A program made the translations under genes and the position numbers. Below are positions 41,816 through 50,709 of a stretch of DNA of 64,000 bases, piece by piece. The notes beneath the pieces were generated by a model. That model saw nothing but the letters and a program-made list of their open reading frames with translations. It was not told where the DNA came from and did no database searches. Numbering within the stretch: the stretch's first letter is position 1; every line of letters starts with the position of its first letter. The stretch lies in assembly GCA_910584235.1 (NCBI GenBank), contig CAJTZD010000016.1:1576-65575 (forward strand), in the 5' to 3' direction. This DNA comes from an uncultured Acetatifactor sp. (lineage in GTDB: Bacteria; Bacillota; Clostridia; Lachnospirales; Lachnospiraceae).

Positions 41816-43348
41816 ATGAAAAAATTTGGGAAAAAGCATACGAAAAATGTCAGGAAATGTCAGAGAACGGCAGGGAAAACAATGCGGAGCATAGAGGCGC
41901 TGGTTCTGGCGGCGGGACTGGCGGTATCCCTCACGGCTTGCGGCGGAGACGCCGGGGACGGCGCAGGCGAGGGAGGAATGGAGGGGATTTCGCTGGGAGA
42001 CGGTCCGGCTGCCGCAGGCGGAAGCGGCGCATCCGGGGACATAGCCGCAGAGGCCGGTAACAGCGCGGACAGCGGTACGGCATTCGGAGGAACTGCGGGA
42101 AGCAGCGGGCTGAAGTTTCTGTGCACGGTGAATGAGGAGGGATGCCACACACAGAGCGGCTATTATTATATCGAAAAAGAGCAAAAAAAGCTTACGGACG
42201 GCAGCTACGGCTCCCATCTGATGTACATGGACTTTGAGACCCTGCAGGAGGTATTCCTGTGCAGCAATGCCGGGTGTGGCCATGATTCGCCGGACTGTCC
42301 CTCCGTGCTCCCGCACGACGATTTCGAGCCTTATGGTACACTGATTTTTCCCTATCAGGGAAGTCTGTATCTGTTCAGCAAGCGACAGGATGACGATGGC
42401 TCCGCGCAGACAGAATTCATAGGGGGAGACGAGGCAGGCAATGTGGAGACCGAGGGTACCGCCAGTGTCCTGTACCGGGCGGGCTTAGACGGTACGAACA
42501 GAGAGAAAGTGTATACCTTTGACACTTCCGTGACAGTGGAGGACTATGTATGCGGAGATGAGAGCGGCCTCTATTTGGTGACGAAGAGGCTGACCTCCGA
42601 ACGGGACGGCGTAAATACCTATATCCATTCGGCGGAGCGGAAGCTGGTATTTTTGGACCCGGCCAAAGGGGAGCTGTCAGAGGTATGCTCCATGGACTTT
42701 GACGGCTATGTTTCCTGGAGAGTGGTGGGATGCTATGACCGAAATCTGGTGCTTCAGGGCACGGACTACGGCAGGGCTCTCTCGGACGCGGAGATGTTCT
42801 CGGATGATGATTATCCGGAACTGTATAAGAATTCCAGTGAGGTATTCGCCTGCCTGAACATGGATAGCGGACAGCTTACGGAAAAGTATCGTGTAGACAA
42901 TAGGGAACAGCGCTCATTCCTGTTCGCGGAAAACAAGCTTTATTATTCTATGTCAGATGAGAACAGCATAAAAGAGGTTAACCTGGACACCGGGGAGGAG
43001 AGGAGCGTTTACAGTGAGCCGGGCAGGTTCTATTATCTTTGCGGCATCATGGGGGAGAAGCTTTACTGTATGAACCTGGACGGCTCGGATAAAACCTATT
43101 ATTATATCGACAGGAATACGGGGGAACTATGCCATTCCGGGCTGGTAAATAAGAGCTTGGGATGGAGTCTGGAGTTTATGGCCGTTCTGGACAGAGACGT
43201 GCTTGTAGTCTATGATTATGAGGCCACGCCCTCGGGAGGCGGCGCCTATGAGATCACTTTGTATCAGTACGGCCTGATCTCCCAGGAGGATTTGATGGCG
43301 GGCAATGACAATTTCCGCAAGATCAATATGATAGGAAGAGGGTGGTAG
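41816..43348 (+). CDS. Uncharacterised lipoprotein with CxxxxCxHxxxxC motif
   Basis: About 510 residues. The basic N-terminus and hydrophobic segment end in lipobox LTAC (Cys42). A Gly/Ala/Ser-rich linker follows (about 43-98), then a beta-rich body resembling a propeller (repeated strands such as GTLIFPYQGSLYLFSK, NKLYYSMSDENSIKEVNLDT, GEKLYCMNLDGSDKTYYYID). A motif CSNAGCGHDSPDC (C149, C154, H156, C161) recurs in many Clostridia lipoproteins of unknown role and could bind metal. ATG 41816 has AAGGAGG upstream; the frame is open to 41729. It lies between kinase and ABC genes, so a sensory or accessory role is plausible. Confidence 0.75.
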   Translation: MKKFGKKHTKNVRKCQRTAGKTMRSIEALVLAAGLAVSLTACGGDAGDGAGEGGMEGISLGDGPAAAGGSGASGDIAAEAGNSADSGTAFGGTAGSSGLKFLCTVNEEGCHTQSGYYYIEKEQKKLTDGSYGSHLMYMDFETLQEVFLCSNAGCGHDSPDCPSVLPHDDFEPYGTLIFPYQGSLYLFSKRQDDDGSAQTEFIGGDEAGNVETEGTASVLYRAGLDGTNREKVYTFDTSVTVEDYVCGDESGLYLVTKRLTSERDGVNTYIHSAERKLVFLDPAKGELSEVCSMDFDGYVSWRVVGCYDRNLVLQGTDYGRALSDAEMFSDDDYPELYKNSSEVFACLNMDSGQLTEKYRVDNREQRSFLFAENKLYYSMSDENSIKEVNLDTGEERSVYSEPGRFYYLCGIMGEKLYCMNLDGSDKTYYYIDRNTGELCHSGLVNKSLGWSLEFMAVLDRDVLVVYDYEATPSGGGAYEITLYQYGLISQEDLMAGNDNFRKINMIGRGW

Positions 43349-43351
43349 ACA

Positions 43352-44149
43352 TTGCTGGAGCTTTGCGGGATTACAAAACGATATGGAGATAAACTGGCCC
43401 TGGATCAGGTGTCCCTGACGCTGGATGCGGGCATCTACGGGATGTTGGGGCCCAACGGGGCGGGCAAGTCCACCTTGATGAACATCATAACCGGCAACCG
43501 CAGGCCCACCCAGGGGCAGGTGAAGTGGGAGGGAAGGGAGATCGGCGCTTTGGGGGCGGCGTACAGAAGCCTCCTGGGCTATGCGCCCCAGCAGCAGGGA
43601 CTTTACGACGGTTTTACGGGGCAACGGTTCCTCTCCTACATGGCTGCGCTGAAAGGTATTCCCCGAAAGGCTCAGGGGGCGGAAATAGAGCGAGTGCTGG
43701 GCTATGTCAATCTCAAAGAGGCGGCTCGCCGTTTTCTGGGCTCCTATTCCGGCGGTATGAAGCAGCGTATCCTGATTGCCCAGGCCATGCTGGGGAATCC
43801 CAGGCTCCTGGTACTGGACGAGCCCACGGCGGGGCTGGATCCCAGGGAGAGGGTGCGGATACGGGAGCGGATAGAGAGCCTGGCCGGAGAGCGCATTATT
43901 CTGGTGTCCACCCATGTGGTGTCGGATATCGAGCCTATTGCAAAGGAGATTATTCTGATCAAGGCCGGGCGTATCCTGGACCGGGGTACGGTGGAGGGAC
44001 TCTGTGAGAAGTACGGCTGCGGGTGCGGGGATGCGTGTGACAAAGAGGACGGCGGGGCACAGGGCGCCCGCGGGAAATACGGCAGCCTGGGAGGGCTGGA
44101 GGAGGTCTATATGCGGCTGTTCGGGGAGGAGGAGAGATGTTTCGGCTGA
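43352..44149 (+). CDS. ABC transporter ATP-binding protein, TTG start
   Basis: 265 residues. Walker A GPNGAGKSTLM, Q-loop LGYAPQQQGLYDGFT, signature GSYSGGMKQRILIA, Walker B LLVLDEPTAGLDP, switch His LVSTHVV. The C-terminal end contains a Cys/Gly-rich stretch (KYGCGCGDACDKED) that looks like an insertion. The only start that fits the ribosome site is TTG 43352, 3 bases after the lipoprotein stop. It overlaps the permease gene by 13 bases. Confidence 0.88.
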   Translation: MLELCGITKRYGDKLALDQVSLTLDAGIYGMLGPNGAGKSTLMNIITGNRRPTQGQVKWEGREIGALGAAYRSLLGYAPQQQGLYDGFTGQRFLSYMAALKGIPRKAQGAEIERVLGYVNLKEAARRFLGSYSGGMKQRILIAQAMLGNPRLLVLDEPTAGLDPRERVRIRERIESLAGERIILVSTHVVSDIEPIAKEIILIKAGRILDRGTVEGLCEKYGCGCGDACDKEDGGAQGARGKYGSLGGLEEVYMRLFGEEERCFG

Positions 44150-46416
44150 CGGGATTTGAACTTGGAAAGATATGGGGCAGGCGCAGCTTTTTTGTCGGCA
44201 TCTGCGTCCTGCTGCTTATAAACGGATTTCTGCTGTGGTATACCAATCTGACGGATGGGGAGCGCCCGCCCCTGTCCGCTTACCGGGTTTTTCAGGAGGA
44301 AATCTTTGGGATGACAGAGGCGGAGAAAGGGGCGTATGTCTCTGAATTTAAGGAAACCATGGACGGTTTGCGCCTTGTGGAGCAGGCGCTGATGCTGCAG
44401 GGGATAGCCGGGGAAATGGGCGAGGCCCTGCGGGCTCAGATCCAGGCAGAGTCTTCAGGGGTGTTCGAGGCATATCTGGATCTCTATCAGGGCGGGGCGT
44501 ATCTGAGATTCACGGATTCTCTCTGGCAGGAGGGGATGCTCGCGGACGAGCTGTATGAGGAGTGGGAGAGCTGCGCGGATTACGGGGAATATCTGCTGTC
44601 TGTGCAGGAAAATAAAAATACATTGGGAAGCATTAAGCTCTTCGGCGGCACAACGGAATCGTCATTTTCTACCCGGAATGTAGAAAAAAGCGCCAGGGAT
44701 TACGGGAAACTCACGGGGGAGGGGACCCGGTGGATGCCCCAAAAGGCCGTCACCGGGTCCTGGGAGAATCTGTGGACAGATCTGCTGCTCATATTATCCG
44801 CGGCATTTTTTGTGGGATATCTGATCCTGGAGGACAAGGAGAAGCAGCTATTCTATATTACCCGCAGTACTCCGAAAGGGATTGGGCCTGACATCCGGGC
44901 CAGGCTGGCGGCGCTTCTGATCCACTGCATGGTCATGGCAGGGCTGTTCTATGGGGAGAATCTGCTGTTTTACGGCCATGAGGCAGGCTTCGGGGACTTG
45001 TCCGCAAGCCTCCAGTCCCTTGCGGCTTACAGGGAGAGCTGCCTGCCGATCAGCATCCGGCAGTATCTGGTCCTGTCTGTGCTCACAAAGGGTCTTGTGC
45101 TCTTTGGCTTTGGGACAGTACTGGCAGCGGTCTCTATGGCATCCGTACGGCCTTTTTTGCCATTTATGGCAGGGGGAATCTGGTATGGAGGGAGCTGCGC
45201 GCTGTATGCGGGGATTCCCGCGGCCTCTAAGGGAGCGGTGTTCAAATATCTGAATCTGGCGGGCTGCCTGCGGACGGAGAAGCTGTACGGGGCTTACCTG
45301 AACCTCAATGTGCTGGGACGGCCCCTGTCCAGGATGTGGCTTGCGCTGGGGCTATTGGCGCTGACAATTGTGACAGGAGTGTCATGCTGCCTGATCCTGT
45401 TTATCAAGGGGGAGTCTTTTACGCTCCGGGGCAGGCGCTATATCCGGCTGCTGCCGTTTCGGCCCTCGGGCAGTCTGCTTTTCCATGAGGGCATGAAGAT
45501 CCTTGTAATGAACCGGGCGGCGCTGGTGCTGCTGGCATTCGGGCTTTTGATCGGCGGGCGGGATTTGTCCCGGAAATACAATCTGTCCGTGCAGGAGCAA
45601 TACTATCAAAGCATTATGCTGGAGCTGGAAGGGGGGCTGACAGAGGAAAAGGAGGCGCTGGTACTGGCGGAGGACGCCAGGTACGCGGAGGCTTTTGAAG
45701 AGATCCGCCGGATCGATGAATTGGTTTCGGAGGGAGAGATGGAGGAGGGCGCGGCGGAGGACATGAAATCCCGTTGGTATGCGGTGACGGCTTTCTACCC
45801 GGCCTTTTCAAGAGTTTGGCAGCAGTATGAGAATATCCGCGAAAGCGGCGGCAATTTTATCTATGATACAGGCTATCTGTATCTGTTCGGGGTGAGGGGA
45901 GATGGGTTTCGGACAGACTTTTTGCTGCTTGGATTTGGGATGATTCTGGCCTTTGGGGGCGCCATGGCCATGGAGGACAGGAAAGGCGCCTGGAACCTGC
46001 TGGGCGCTACCCGGCGGGGAAAGTCCGGAATTTTGAGGAACAAGACCATAGTGTGCACGTTGGGAGCGGCCCTGCTGTCTTTGGTTCCTTTTGTGTGCAG
46101 AGCGGTCAGCATCTCGGCGAATTTTCCCCTGGGAGGGTTCCGCTTTCCGGCGGCGACGATTCCCTATTGCCGCGGACTTCCGGGCTGGCTGTCCGTGGGA
46201 GGGCTGGCCGCGGTCATGTGTCTGTCCCAGGCGCTGGTATGCGCCGGGGCGACGCTTCTTGTGCTGCTGCTTTCCTACTGGCGAAAAGATGCCTTACAGG
46301 CTTATTTGCTGGGGGTCGTAGTTCTGACAGTACCGTTGGTGCTTGGAATGTGGGGGCTGGGCTTTGCGGAGGGATTGTCCCTTTATCCGCTCTATGCCTG
46401 GACGGCAGGACTGTGA
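44137..46416 (+). CDS. Large ABC permease made of two ABC-2-like halves
   Basis: 759 residues. The first half (about 1-430) has one helix (SFFVGICVLLLINGFLLWY), about 190 extracytoplasmic residues and then about five helices. The second half (about 440-759) repeats this: a helix (AALVLLAFGLLIG), about 135 external residues (LSRKYNLSVQEQYYQSIMLE...YDTGYLYLFGVRGDG), then about five helices. Such an internal duplication would provide both membrane halves in one chain, matching the single ATPase gene. Its 3' end overlaps the convergent GGDEF gene by 25 bases. Confidence 0.82.
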   Translation: MFRLTGFELGKIWGRRSFFVGICVLLLINGFLLWYTNLTDGERPPLSAYRVFQEEIFGMTEAEKGAYVSEFKETMDGLRLVEQALMLQGIAGEMGEALRAQIQAESSGVFEAYLDLYQGGAYLRFTDSLWQEGMLADELYEEWESCADYGEYLLSVQENKNTLGSIKLFGGTTESSFSTRNVEKSARDYGKLTGEGTRWMPQKAVTGSWENLWTDLLLILSAAFFVGYLILEDKEKQLFYITRSTPKGIGPDIRARLAALLIHCMVMAGLFYGENLLFYGHEAGFGDLSASLQSLAAYRESCLPISIRQYLVLSVLTKGLVLFGFGTVLAAVSMASVRPFLPFMAGGIWYGGSCALYAGIPAASKGAVFKYLNLAGCLRTEKLYGAYLNLNVLGRPLSRMWLALGLLALTIVTGVSCCLILFIKGESFTLRGRRYIRLLPFRPSGSLLFHEGMKILVMNRAALVLLAFGLLIGGRDLSRKYNLSVQEQYYQSIMLELEGGLTEEKEALVLAEDARYAEAFEEIRRIDELVSEGEMEEGAAEDMKSRWYAVTAFYPAFSRVWQQYENIRESGGNFIYDTGYLYLFGVRGDGFRTDFLLLGFGMILAFGGAMAMEDRKGAWNLLGATRRGKSGILRNKTIVCTLGAALLSLVPFVCRAVSISANFPLGGFRFPAATIPYCRGLPGWLSVGGLAAVMCLSQALVCAGATLLVLLLSYWRKDALQAYLLGVVVLTVPLVLGMWGLGFAEGLSLYPLYAWTAGL

Positions 46417-47336
46417 GGCGGCCTTTCCTGCCATTCCTCTTTGCCGGCATCGGACCATACCACCATGTTCCGGCCGTTATGTTTGGCCTTGTAGAGCATA
46501 TTGTCCGCGACTTTTAAGTAATCTTCATAGGAATCTCCGTCTTTTGGCAGGAGCGTGACGCCGCCCACGCTGATGGTGACCCAGGGGGAGACGGACGGGT
46601 CGTGGGGGATGTGCAGATCCTCCACTGCCTGGCGGATGGATTTTAAAAAGGAAAAGGCGGACGGGGCGTCATTGCCGATGAGGATTGCCACGAATTCCTC
46701 TCCGCCGTAACGACCGAAAAAGTCCGTGGAGCGCTGAAGAAAAGACGATGCTGTCTTCGCCACGGCGGAAATGACTTTATCCCCTGCGGGATGGCCGAAT
46801 GTGTCATTGTATACTTTGAATTTATCTATGTCAAACATGCACACAGAGAAAGTCAGCCCCAGTCTGGTGGCCTCCCGCCATTTCAGGATGCTTTCGTCCT
46901 CGTAGCGGCGTCTGTTGGCCACGCCGGTAAGCTGGTCTATGGTAGCCATCTGCATGAACTGCATCTGGTAATGGTGCAGCTTGATATGGATGCTTGCTCT
47001 TGCCCTGACGGTGATAGGGCTGAATGGTTTGGTGATGTAGTCCACGGCCCCTAAAGTAAGCCCTTTTTCCTCGTGCTGGACATCCGCCAGCCCGCTGACC
47101 AAGATCACGGGCGTATGTCTGGTGAGCGCGGTTTCCTGAAATCTGCGAAGCAGGGAAAAGCCGTCCACATCGGGCATGATGATATCCAGGAAAATCAGGG
47201 AAAAGGCTTCGCCCTTGGCCTTGCGGAATCCGTCCTCCCCCGACAGGCATATGGTAACTTCATAGTCCGCGGTCAGTATGGATTTCAGGTACTCGGCCTG
47301 GGCCCGGCTGTCTTCGATGATCAATATTTTATCCAT
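46392..47336 (-). CDS. Receiver-GGDEF response regulator (diguanylate cyclase)
   Basis: 314 residues. Receiver domain: ED at 8-9, phospho-acceptor D51 (IFLDIIMPDVDG), Lys103 (DYITKPFSP). GGDEF domain from about 130 with ATIDQLTGVANRR, FDIDKFKVYNDTFGH and the active-site variant GGEEF (211-215). RSTD at 202-205, five residues before GGEEF, is a canonical RxxD product-inhibition site. It should make cyclic di-GMP when phosphorylated. ATG 47336 follows AGAGGAG. It lies 21 bases after the PAS protein gene and is probably its partner. Confidence 0.92.
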   Translation of the reverse strand: MDKILIIEDSRAQAEYLKSILTADYEVTICLSGEDGFRKAKGEAFSLIFLDIIMPDVDGFSLLRRFQETALTRHTPVILVSGLADVQHEEKGLTLGAVDYITKPFSPITVRARASIHIKLHHYQMQFMQMATIDQLTGVANRRRYEDESILKWREATRLGLTFSVCMFDIDKFKVYNDTFGHPAGDKVISAVAKTASSFLQRSTDFFGRYGGEEFVAILIGNDAPSAFSFLKSIRQAVEDLHIPHDPSVSPWVTISVGGVTLLPKDGDSYEDYLKVADNMLYKAKHNGRNMVVWSDAGKEEWQERPPHSPAVQA

Positions 47337-47357
47337 AACTCCTCTGCCTCCGTTTTC

Positions 47358-49319
47358 TTATTTCCGGTTCTGGTGCTGCATGGTCTGCGTGATATCCTGG
47401 GCCACATATACGGCGGTTTTCGGCAGGTCGTTTTCCCCGATCTGCGCCAGCACCACCGTGGCGCGGACCCACTCGTAATCCTTGTCTGCGGGATTCTCCG
47501 GAAGCTTGCGGTAGATGGACGACACGTAGGGCTGCCACCAGCGCAGGCTCTGAAGTAAATTGGACATATCCATGACTTTCAGGTAGTCCTCCCGGTCTTC
47601 CGGGTGGATGAAATTCTCCGCATAGACCTGCAGGGCGGCCGTGCAGCTTACTTCGCTGCCCAGCACGTCTCCGGCTTTCCCCAGCTTTGTGACTGCGCGG
47701 AAAGTATCCTGCTCTATGTCTATGTAATAGGTGGAGAAGAAGAGACTGCTTAAGCTGCTGATAATATAAGCCCGGTCCTGCATGGCCCGCAGCCTTTCAT
47801 TCTCCTTACTTTTTTCATCCGTAATATCGTGTCCTAAAATATTGACTACAATCCTGCCGTTCTGACGGCTGTAGATAATATGCTGCTCCAGCCAGCGGGG
47901 AGGCGTATCTTTGGTGCGGTACTGGCAGATCTCTTCCGCGTAATTTTCCGTGGCTCGGGCCTTTTCCCGCAGATGCTCCAAGGACATCATGCCGGAGTAA
48001 TGAATCATGTCCTCCGGATACAGCCGGGGAAGCAGCAATTGGGTATAATAGTTGTAATCGCCTACCATGGCGTCTTTCAGCTCCGAGGAGCTGTCCAGGT
48101 AGATGCGTTCGCACTGGCCGTTTTCCAGATTTACCGTTGTCATCGTGCTGAACCGGGATTTGAGGATGGCGGCGATCTGCATATCGTGTTTGCTGTGGGC
48201 CAGCTCTTTGCGGATCTGCTCATCCATGTTCTCCATGGAAATCACTGCCTGATGGCAGGAGCCGTGTTCCGCGCTCAGATGGGCTGTTACGGAAATGTAG
48301 CGGTAGGCGCCGCCGATCTCCCATTGGCAGAGAAGTTCTGTCTCCTGTTCTCCCGACTCTTTCGCCTTAAGGAGGCTGGCTTTTGAGAACTTTGTCCGAA
48401 ATGCGTCCTGATAGGCAGGGTGAAGCCTTTCTATGATCTGTTCCTGTATAAAATCATCCCAGACAAGGGAATCCGAAAAACGTGCTTTCGGATCGCGTCC
48501 CTCTTCCCGAATGGGATCTACAATGCCGGAATCCAGATGGATAGCGTAGATGCCGAAGCTTTGCTCGCTTACGGCCAGGAGAGCGTTCCGGCTGCGGACA
48601 TTGCCCTCCTCCCGCTCTAGCCCCTCCCGCATGGTGTCATGCACATCTTTAACGCAGAACATGGCAGTTTGATTCTCTTCACTATAGTCAAAGGCCGGAA
48701 CCACTTCCACCAGATTCCAGCGGAACTCCTGTTCATAGAGACGGCGGTAAATGCAGGTCAGTATGGATTTGCTCCCGCTGAGGGCATTGCGCAGATGGTT
48801 TATGTCGGTAAAGGCCCGGAAGCGTGCCACATCCTCAGGATGGACCATGCCGCTGCCGGCCAGATTCTCGAATTCCCGGGAGAGATTTTCCGTGCCCTGT
48901 CTGGACAGCCATGTGGCGCCGTCGAATTTCAAGACATCGTAACGGTTCCGGCCCAGATCCAGGCGCAGGATTTTGCGGTATACATAACCGGAAGATTCTA
49001 TGCGGGGCGTCACGCTGACAACGAATGCCGGAATGGTATCTTTCCAGAGCATCCGGGTGGCCACCATGTCCACTACCCCGCCGAAAGTGGCGTTGTAGCT
49101 AAGGGAACGGCTTTCCTGCCTGTCCTGAATGGTCAGCAGGGGGCAGTTGACGCAGGAACCCGTCCATACCTCGTGACAGGTCAGCCCCAAGCGTACCTCA
49201 GGGGACACGGTCCGCACTCTCTTGTTGAAATACAACAGACTGTGATTATCCTGCCGGATGACATAGATGGCCGTCTCCGGCATACTGTTCAAGATGATTT
49301 CGTAATCTTTGCTTTCCAA
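47358..49319 (-). CDS. Multi-PAS signalling protein without an output domain
   Basis: 653 residues, soluble. At least three PAS/PAC-like units are visible: an N-terminal one with ATAIYVIRQDNHSLLYFNKR-like start and a Cys cluster (TCHEVWTGSCVNCP), one near 150-240 and later ones ending VVNILGHDITDEKSKENE and KTAVYVAQDITQTMQ. No kinase, GGDEF or EAL domain is present, so it may signal through the downstream REC-GGDEF protein, or may have lost its output end. The start is TTG 49319 after AGGGGGA. A TTGACA/TATTAT promoter lies 110-140 bases upstream. Confidence 0.75.
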   Translation of the reverse strand: MESKDYEIILNSMPETAIYVIRQDNHSLLYFNKRVRTVSPEVRLGLTCHEVWTGSCVNCPLLTIQDRQESRSLSYNATFGGVVDMVATRMLWKDTIPAFVVSVTPRIESSGYVYRKILRLDLGRNRYDVLKFDGATWLSRQGTENLSREFENLAGSGMVHPEDVARFRAFTDINHLRNALSGSKSILTCIYRRLYEQEFRWNLVEVVPAFDYSEENQTAMFCVKDVHDTMREGLEREEGNVRSRNALLAVSEQSFGIYAIHLDSGIVDPIREEGRDPKARFSDSLVWDDFIQEQIIERLHPAYQDAFRTKFSKASLLKAKESGEQETELLCQWEIGGAYRYISVTAHLSAEHGSCHQAVISMENMDEQIRKELAHSKHDMQIAAILKSRFSTMTTVNLENGQCERIYLDSSSELKDAMVGDYNYYTQLLLPRLYPEDMIHYSGMMSLEHLREKARATENYAEEICQYRTKDTPPRWLEQHIIYSRQNGRIVVNILGHDITDEKSKENERLRAMQDRAYIISSLSSLFFSTYYIDIEQDTFRAVTKLGKAGDVLGSEVSCTAALQVYAENFIHPEDREDYLKVMDMSNLLQSLRWWQPYVSSIYRKLPENPADKDYEWVRATVVLAQIGENDLPKTAVYVAQDITQTMQHQNRK

Positions 49320-49432
49320 AAGTCAATCCCCCTTACGCACCGCGGCGACAGACGGCGTCTATACCAGATATAAAAAAGAAAAGCCTCTGTTCAAGGCTTT
49401 ATAGGACTTAGTCTCACTACACATTATAGTTT

Positions 49433-49461
49433 ATAATAAAGAATAATAATTGGATTGTCAA
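49433..49461 (-). promoter_or_regulatory. Promoter of the PAS/GGDEF pair
   Basis: On the minus strand TTGACA (49461-49456), 17 bases, TATTAT (49438-49433). A small hairpin, AAAGCCT/AGGCTTT (49380-49400), lies in the leader. No c-di-GMP riboswitch core was recognised. Confidence 0.65.
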
Positions 49462-49593
49462 GCAGTAAATCGGCAGACACAGGATGGGAAGAGGCTCCGC
49501 AAGGCGTTTTCGTGGGTATTTTGCAAGAATAAGCCCAAGCAATCGCTTCGATTGCTTTGACAGCCGGTTTTCCGGGCGCGGGCCGGGCGGTTT

Positions 49594-50457
49594 TCAGGAA
49601 GAGCGGCCCAGAGGGTCGAGACGGTACTCAGTGGGCGTCATGCCTGTGATCTTCTTGAAATGGGCTATGAAATGATTCACATTTTCATAGCCGGTTTCGT
49701 AGCTGATTTCATGGATTTTAAGGTTAGTCTCAACTAACAGGCTTTTGGCGGCCTGTATGCGCACGCGGTGCAGATATTGCAGCGGGGAGGTCTGATAGCA
49801 GCTTTTGAATTCCCGGCAGAGGCGGTAGCGGCTCACCTGGTATTCCCGCTCCAGATCTGCCAGGCGGAAGCTTTCGTAATAATGGGTTTCCAGCCGGGAT
49901 TTGAGATCTGCCAGATAAGGAGGAATTCTCTCCCCGGGAACCAGGGATTCCAAAGTCAGCCCGGAGAGGAGCTGTGTGAGCAGCATATGACAGAGCACGG
50001 GATGGGAATCTGTCTGCTCGAACAGGGGGGAGAACTCACCCGAACGGCAGAGAGCGGAGGGAATCCGCCGCAGCGGCGCGTCCTGTGCCAGATGGCGGGA
50101 AAAGTAGGCTCCGCCGGGGCCGTCGAAATGGAGCAGTTCGTATTCAGCCCCGCTTCGCACGATGATCCGGCAGGTGGATTGGCCGGGGAAAAGGTAGAGG
50201 CCGTGTTCCGCCAAAGTGACGGAACGCTCCGAGGGGAGGACGGTAAAGGACAGGGCGCCGGACTTTAAACGCAGTAGCCCCAGCCCCGGATGCTCCGAAA
50301 TATAATAGGAAAGGGGGCCCTTGATGCAGCTGCACTCCAGGGCCAGGCGGTAAAGGAAAGAGCAGGTCAGCTCCGGGTCCGGATGGAAAAGGGTCAGGCT
50401 GATTCCCTGCCCGGACAGCAGGGCCGGGTCCGGGGTATAGGATTCGGCTATAGTCAT
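49594..50457 (-). CDS. AraC-family regulator beside the epimerase/GH130 genes
   Basis: 287 residues: N-terminal effector half (SVTLAEHGLYLFPGQSTCRI) and C-terminal double helix-turn-helix (FRLADLEREYQVSRYRLCREFKS; LKIHEISYETGYENVNHFIAHFKKITGMTPTEYR). AGGAGAA lies ahead of ATG 50457. It is divergent from the cellobiose 2-epimerase gene across an AT-rich 250-base gap and is its likely regulator. Nothing else was seen in the downstream gap 49320-49593 apart from the PAS gene promoter and leader. Confidence 0.88.
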   Translation of the reverse strand: MTIAESYTPDPALLSGQGISLTLFHPDPELTCSFLYRLALECSCIKGPLSYYISEHPGLGLLRLKSGALSFTVLPSERSVTLAEHGLYLFPGQSTCRIIVRSGAEYELLHFDGPGGAYFSRHLAQDAPLRRIPSALCRSGEFSPLFEQTDSHPVLCHMLLTQLLSGLTLESLVPGERIPPYLADLKSRLETHYYESFRLADLEREYQVSRYRLCREFKSCYQTSPLQYLHRVRIQAAKSLLVETNLKIHEISYETGYENVNHFIAHFKKITGMTPTEYRLDPLGRSS

Positions 50458-50709
50458 AAGGGTTCTCCTTTACAGGGCGCTTAAAATTAAGTAAAAATTT
50501 AATCTGATACACTAAGCCCTAAGATTCCATTATAAATGAATAAAGCCTGGAAAAACATTGGCAAATGCTCTGAAAAAATCGGCTGTTTATTGTGGAAATA
50601 GATTTCCACAATAAATATATATAAAATACAAGAATCATTAATGACTTGATTAATAAAATAAGTTAATAATATCATTAGAAATTAATTGCAATACGGAAAG
50701 GGGGAAAAC

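Noticed and set aside
49320..49430. c-di-GMP riboswitch ahead of the PAS/GGDEF genes
   Set aside because: A leader and a small hairpin exist, but the GEMM core and its tetraloop receptor pattern are not present.
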